Assembly: GCF_020524485.1 (NCBI RefSeq)
Contig: NZ_JAIVLF010000005.1
Coordinates: 1 to 64,000 of the forward strand
Origin: Novosphingobium profundi
Lineage (GTDB): Bacteria > Pseudomonadota > Alphaproteobacteria > Sphingomonadales > Sphingomonadaceae
Length of the DNA stretch: 64,000 bases
Reading direction: 5' to 3'
Shown here: positions 60,924-64,000 of the stretch, one piece after another
How positions within the stretch are numbered: position 1 is the stretch's first letter
How the letters are laid out: every line of letters begins with the position of its first letter
Made by a program: the position numbers and the translations under genes
Notes under the pieces: model-generated
What the model saw: the letters and a program-made list of their open reading frames with translations, nothing else
Databases searched by the model: none
What the model was told of the DNA's origin: nothing

Positions 60924-61988
60924 TCAGCCCCCTTCGGGCGCGGCGTGCGGGTGGATTGCATCGATCACGGTAAGGTGATCCCACGAGCCCGCGCCGACCC
61001 GCGAATTGGTGACCAGGACCGTCGTTCCCGGCCCGATCACCGCATCGAGGTCGCGGTGAAACGCGCGCGGCATCTCCACGCGGTTGAGCAGGGCCTCGTC
61101 GATCTCGCGCCCTTCCTCCTCCTCGTGCCCCGCCATCCCGACGAAGACCCAGTGCGGTTTGCCCGCCCGCACGATCTGGGTGATGACGTGTGATCCTGCG
61201 TCCGCATCGCGAATGCGCGCGACACTGCGCCCGATTTCCTTGCCCCCGCGCAGGACGACGATGCGCTGGTCGAGCTTGGAGACAATCACCGAGACCGGTC
61301 CCTCGCGCGCAATATCCGGGGTCCAGTGGAACTGCTCGCCGGGCCGCAGCGGGTGGTAGGCAATCGCCTTGCCCGTGTCGTCGAAGGGCGAGAGAAGCGC
61401 GTTTCCGCTTGTCTCCAGGTGGTGCTGGGCATCGCCCTCGACCACCACGGTCACGCCCAGTTCGGTCACGGTGAAAAGCTCGCGCGCGAAGTTGTATGGC
61501 AGGTGCACGCAGCCGTGGCTTTCGGGGTAGCCCGGCAGCCCCCCCGCATGGAGCGCCACGCCGTCCCATGTCAGCCGCTGCTGGTAGGGCATGGGGGCGT
61601 TGTTGTAGGTGCTGGAGCGGTGCTTGGCGTCTTTCTGCAGGATCGTGAAGACGCCCGTCGGCGTCGCGTGGCCAGGTTTCCCCGTGGAAACCGTGGTCGC
61701 CCCGATGCGGATGCCGTTGCGGTAGACGAGCGCGATCTGGCGCGAGAGATCGACGAAGACGAGCACGGGCCCCTCGGGCGCGACCTCGGGAGCCCAGACC
61801 CATTCACCCGGTTTCAGTGTCTCGATGGCCCGCGCCAGCTCGGGCGCGGAACTGACCTTGGAGCCTTGCGCACGGGCCAGGACCGGCAGCAGCGCGAAGG
61901 CCAGAGCCAGGACAAGCGCCAGCGCCAATGCGCTGGCCGGAGCACGCAGCCTGGCCGCGCCCAGGCGCGCGAACCCGCGGCGCCCCAT
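60924..61988 (-). CDS. L,D-transpeptidase (YkuD domain)
   Basis: A 354-residue exported L,D-transpeptidase. The signal peptide or anchor spans about residues 10-41. The YkuD domain (about 75-185) has the conserved His147 and the active-site SHGCVH with Cys160. The C-terminal half (about 200-340) is a second domain with VSVIVSKLDQRIVVLRGGKEIG, resembling the start of another YkuD-like fold but lacking a second SHGC motif. These enzymes make 3-3 peptidoglycan crosslinks or attach proteins to it. The start overlaps the upstream stop (TGATG), so it is coupled to the GlsB-like gene. Confidence 0.9.
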   Translation of the reverse strand: MGRRGFARLGAARLRAPASALALALVLALAFALLPVLARAQGSKVSSAPELARAIETLKPGEWVWAPEVAPEGPVLVFVDLSRQIALVYRNGIRIGATTVSTGKPGHATPTGVFTILQKDAKHRSSTYNNAPMPYQQRLTWDGVALHAGGLPGYPESHGCVHLPYNFARELFTVTELGVTVVVEGDAQHHLETSGNALLSPFDDTGKAIAYHPLRPGEQFHWTPDIAREGPVSVIVSKLDQRIVVLRGGKEIGRSVARIRDADAGSHVITQIVRAGKPHWVFVGMAGHEEEEGREIDEALLNRVEMPRAFHRDLDAVIGPGTTVLVTNSRVGAGSWDHLTVIDAIHPHAAPEGG

Positions 61989-62251
61989 CAGCGCACTTTT
62001 CCGCGCTGGATCAGGTTGACGATGGCCAGCAGCACCACCGCGCCGCCAAAGGCGACAAGAAGGCCCACGATCGAGAACTCCTGCACGCTTCCCGCAATGC
62101 CGAAATTGTTGGCTATCGCATTGCCCACGACCGAGCCCACGCAGCCCACCACGATGTTCCAGAAAATGCCCATCGAGGCATCGCGGTTCATCACCTTGCT
62201 CGCCAGCCACCCGGCCAGCCCTCCCACGATCAGGGCAACGATCCAGCCCAT
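61988..62251 (-). CDS. GlsB/YeaQ/YmgE-family small membrane protein
   Basis: An 87-residue inner-membrane protein with three hydrophobic segments and the family pattern GWIVALIVGGLAGWLASKV, GIFWNIVVGCVGSVVG and a C-terminal helix ending in RGKVR. Family members are often stress-induced and of unclear function. It overlaps the L,D-transpeptidase start by one base and so is upstream in the same operon. ATG 62251 gives the usual family length. Confidence 0.88.
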   Translation of the reverse strand: MGWIVALIVGGLAGWLASKVMNRDASMGIFWNIVVGCVGSVVGNAIANNFGIAGSVQEFSIVGLLVAFGGAVVLLAIVNLIQRGKVR

Positions 62252-62319
62252 GACGTCTCTCCTCGTCCGTGTCATCCGTGCGCGCAGTGCCAGCCTCTCG
62301 CTCCCTGCCCGCGATCTTG

Positions 62320-62580
62320 TTATCCGGCTGTGCGCCGCCGTCCCTTCCAAAGTCCCCAGAGCAGCGCGGCGTTGACCGCCGGCGCCAGCACACCGCTCAC
62401 CACGCCGCCCCAGCCAAGACCGTCGGCCAGGCGGTTCCAGGGGAGGCCCAGCGGCACCAGGAAGACGCCCGAAAGCGGGTCCCTCTCCTGCCCCAGCCAA
62501 CCGAACGTACCGATGGCGAGCAGCGCCAGCGCGCCCAGATAGAGCGCGATGAAGACGAGGAAGACCCACTTCATCACCAT
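62320..62580 (-). CDS. Small hypothetical membrane protein
   Basis: An 86-residue protein with two or three hydrophobic helices (about 1-25 and 45-75) and a basic C-terminus (GRRRTAG). The start is either ATG 62580 (MVMKW) or ATG 62574 (MKW), both inside the same frame; the open frame upstream is arginine-rich and unlikely. No family recognised. It lies 68 bp upstream of the GlsB-like gene and 26 bp downstream of the lipoprotein gene on the same strand. Confidence 0.6.
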   Translation of the reverse strand: MVMKWVFLVFIALYLGALALLAIGTFGWLGQERDPLSGVFLVPLGLPWNRLADGLGWGGVVSGVLAPAVNAALLWGLWKGRRRTAG

Positions 62581-62606
62581 GCTCCAGGCCGCGCTGCGGT
62601 GGCCAT

Positions 62607-63245
62607 CTAGAGCGCCCCCTCGTCGCCGCCGTAGAAGACCTGGTCGAGCACGCCTTCGCGGCTTCCAAAGCATTGCCACGGGGCCTGCGCGGTCCGCACG
62701 TTCACGTAGATCATGACGCCCGACTCCGCCTCCTCGATACGTTGCGTGCCGATGACCTCCCCGCTGGTCATTTCGTTGATGCGTTCATGGCAGGCGCTTT
62801 CCATGCCCCCTGCCCCACGGATCGGATCGGTCGCGGGCGCAGTTGCTGCGGGCGCCGATGTCGCCGCAGAGCCCGCCGCGGCCAGGCCGGCATTGGCATC
62901 GCCCATCGGCACCGAGACGATGGCAATGGGTCCGTCTGCGCCGAGAATGGTGCCGCCAAGGGCCTTGGCCTCCGCCATGCCCGGACAGCCGACAAGGACC
63001 GCGCTGTCATCGAGCCAGTTGGATGTCACCGCACTTTCACCCAGGCGCCGACAGGGATCGCCACTTGCCGGATAGCCATCGCCGATGACGACGAGGCTTT
63101 CGGGAAATGCGACCGGCTCGGCCGCCGGGACCGTGGTCTCTTCCCCAGGAGCCATGCCGCAGGCCGTCAGGAGGCCGCACAGACCGACAAGCAGCCCTAA
63201 GGGCCTGAAGCGGTATCCCAGCACGTGTGCAAGACAAAGGTACAC
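62607..63245 (-). CDS. Predicted lipoprotein
   Basis: A 212-residue protein with a signal peptide and lipobox LTAC, so lipid-anchored in the envelope. The mature part has scattered cysteines (CRRLG, VGCPG, ACHER, WQCFG), an Ala/Pro-rich linker in the middle and no domain I recognise. GTG 63245 is chosen because AGGAGG lies five bases upstream; GTG 63224 is an alternative that keeps the signal peptide, and TTG at 63260 is unlikely. It leads the small envelope cluster. Confidence 0.7.
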   Translation of the reverse strand: MYLCLAHVLGYRFRPLGLLVGLCGLLTACGMAPGEETTVPAAEPVAFPESLVVIGDGYPASGDPCRRLGESAVTSNWLDDSAVLVGCPGMAEAKALGGTILGADGPIAIVSVPMGDANAGLAAAGSAATSAPAATAPATDPIRGAGGMESACHERINEMTSGEVIGTQRIEEAESGVMIYVNVRTAQAPWQCFGSREGVLDQVFYGGDEGAL

Positions 63246-63564
63246 CTGCCCCTCCTGCAAGTCGCCATGGCGCGGAAATATTCCGCAAATACCCTCAGAT
63301 CATTCCGTCAGATACCCCACCGGTCAATGGCAATAGATGGCAACATTCTTGGCATTTGCTGCCAAATTGGGAACAAGTCTGCATTTCGGATTAAAACATG
63401 GAAATTATACAATTCGCGAAATCGATCCTAAAATTCTGAAAATAATATACTTCGATCAATTGTGCACCTGGGGCCGGAATGCCTCTCTCTACTTTCGCGT
63501 TGACCTCGTTCCCGGGCCTCCGCAAACTTGCCTCCGGTTCGCACAGCGCTTCAGGGAGGAAGGG
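63246..63564. other. 319-bp divergent intergenic region, AT-rich
   Basis: Between the lipoprotein gene and the AraC-type regulator. From about 63330 to 63470 it is AT-rich (TTAAAACATGGAAATTATAC near 63391). It should contain both promoters; I could not define them. No plausible gene. Confidence 0.55.
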
Positions 63565-64000
63565 ATGTCGAACAGATTACGCGCCAGCGCGATGGATACA
63601 TGGGACAGGCACGGCATGGCGTCCAAAGCTTCGGATGCCCGGGCAGATCGCAGGATGTGCGCGCGCTTTGTCCGCTCTCTATACGCCACGCTCGAAAGGC
63701 CCGCCTGGCTTCTTGCCAGAACGGGGCTCGAACGGAAGGACGAGCTCCCCGAAACGATCCGCGTGAGCCAGTACATCACGATCATGTCCAACATGGCGCG
63801 CCATGCCCCGGACCCTGCCTATTTCATCGAATTCCTGGAGGCCGGCGTGCCCTACTTTCGGGGCGGGATCGACCTCGCTACCCGCTACGCGCCCGATATC
63901 CGCAGCGCCTTCGCGATCCTGCCGCGCTTTGCCAACGAGCGCCCCGGCATCTTCGAGCATCGGCTTTCGATGGATGCGCACGCGCTGACGCTCGAACTCG
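63565..64000 (+). CDS. AraC-family transcriptional regulator, N-terminal part (3' truncated by window)
   Basis: An open frame from ATG 63565, preceded by AGGGAGGAAGGG, runs off the end of the window after about 145 codons. From about residue 45 it resembles the N-terminal effector domain found in OruR/OprQ-type AraC regulators: PAWLLARTGLERKDELPETI, a run of helices, then FRGGIDLATRYAPDIRSAF. The C-terminal AraC DNA-binding domain would lie beyond the window. What it regulates cannot be told; its neighbour to the right is not visible. Confidence 0.75.
   Translation, partial: MSNRLRASAMDTWDRHGMASKASDARADRRMCARFVRSLYATLERPAWLLARTGLERKDELPETIRVSQYITIMSNMARHAPDPAYFIEFLEAGVPYFRGGIDLATRYAPDIRSAFAILPRFANERPGIFEHRLSMDAHALTLEL

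Noticed and set aside
60865..61803. N-terminal extension of the duplicated-domain protein into the L,D-transpeptidase gene
   Set aside because: Arginine-rich shadow translation; ATG 60864 has a ribosome-binding site and a signal peptide.
61989..62393. N-terminal extension of the L,D-transpeptidase frame through the GlsB-like gene
   Set aside because: ATG 61988 starts a proper signal sequence and overlaps the GlsB-like stop; the extension is an out-of-frame shadow.

Overview
The window is a high-GC chromosomal stretch with dense genes, short ATGA-type overlaps and frequent GTG/TTG starts. The gene content suggests an alphaproteobacterium, most likely a sphingomonad (Novosphingobium/Sphingobium type): two large TonB-dependent receptors, a receptor followed by a TPR-sulfotransferase, a ferulate pathway organised like ferBA/ferC of Sphingobium, and a polyhydroxyalkanoate operon. 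The assignment rests on gene content only. I see no rRNA, tRNA, CRISPR array, insertion sequence or phage gene.

Layout. 1-8402: end of a hydantoinase-B-like gene, a class III CoA-transferase, a small lipoprotein, a D-lactate-dehydrogenase-like enzyme, a P2-type cation ATPase, a stand-alone GH15 N-terminal-like domain and a BCCT transporter. 8772-13560: TonB receptor and TPR-sulfotransferase. 13770-18934: tightly packed operon phaC, maoC-pta fusion, ackA, fabI, preceded by a leader full of TTGC/GCAA palindromes. 18945-25747: an alpha/beta-hydrolase-fold protein without the usual catalytic residues, an amidase, and a LacI regulator divergent from a Gfo/Idh/MocA dehydrogenase plus a xylose-isomerase-like enzyme, with two matching operators between them.

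25911-35670: a complete chemosensory operon (STAS, CheY, CheA, two CheW, a membrane-less MCP with tandem HAMP-like repeats, CheR, CheB and a long alpha-helical protein with degenerate MCP-like tips), with no flagellar genes nearby. 35667-42170: hydroxycinnamate module with MFS transporter, FerA and FerB on the minus strand, a divergent MarR regulator (FerC-like) and an aldehyde dehydrogenase suited to vanillin. Together these would take ferulate to feruloyl-CoA, vanillin and vanillate.

42380-52123 is the least explained region. On one side are a 1292-residue polytopic membrane protein and a DUF2235 hydrolase. Divergent from them, across an AT-rich gap, lie a 1096-residue membrane-anchored P-loop ATPase and a translationally coupled MscS channel. 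I consider this the best candidate for an undescribed system.

52208-59862: a flavin oxidase, then a TonB receptor and a Tat-exported sulfatase flanked by two related LysR regulators, which looks like a sulfate-ester uptake and desulfation locus. 60073-63245: cell-envelope genes (duplicated-domain periplasmic protein, L,D-transpeptidase, GlsB/YeaQ-type protein, small membrane protein, lipoprotein). The window ends inside an AraC-type regulator.
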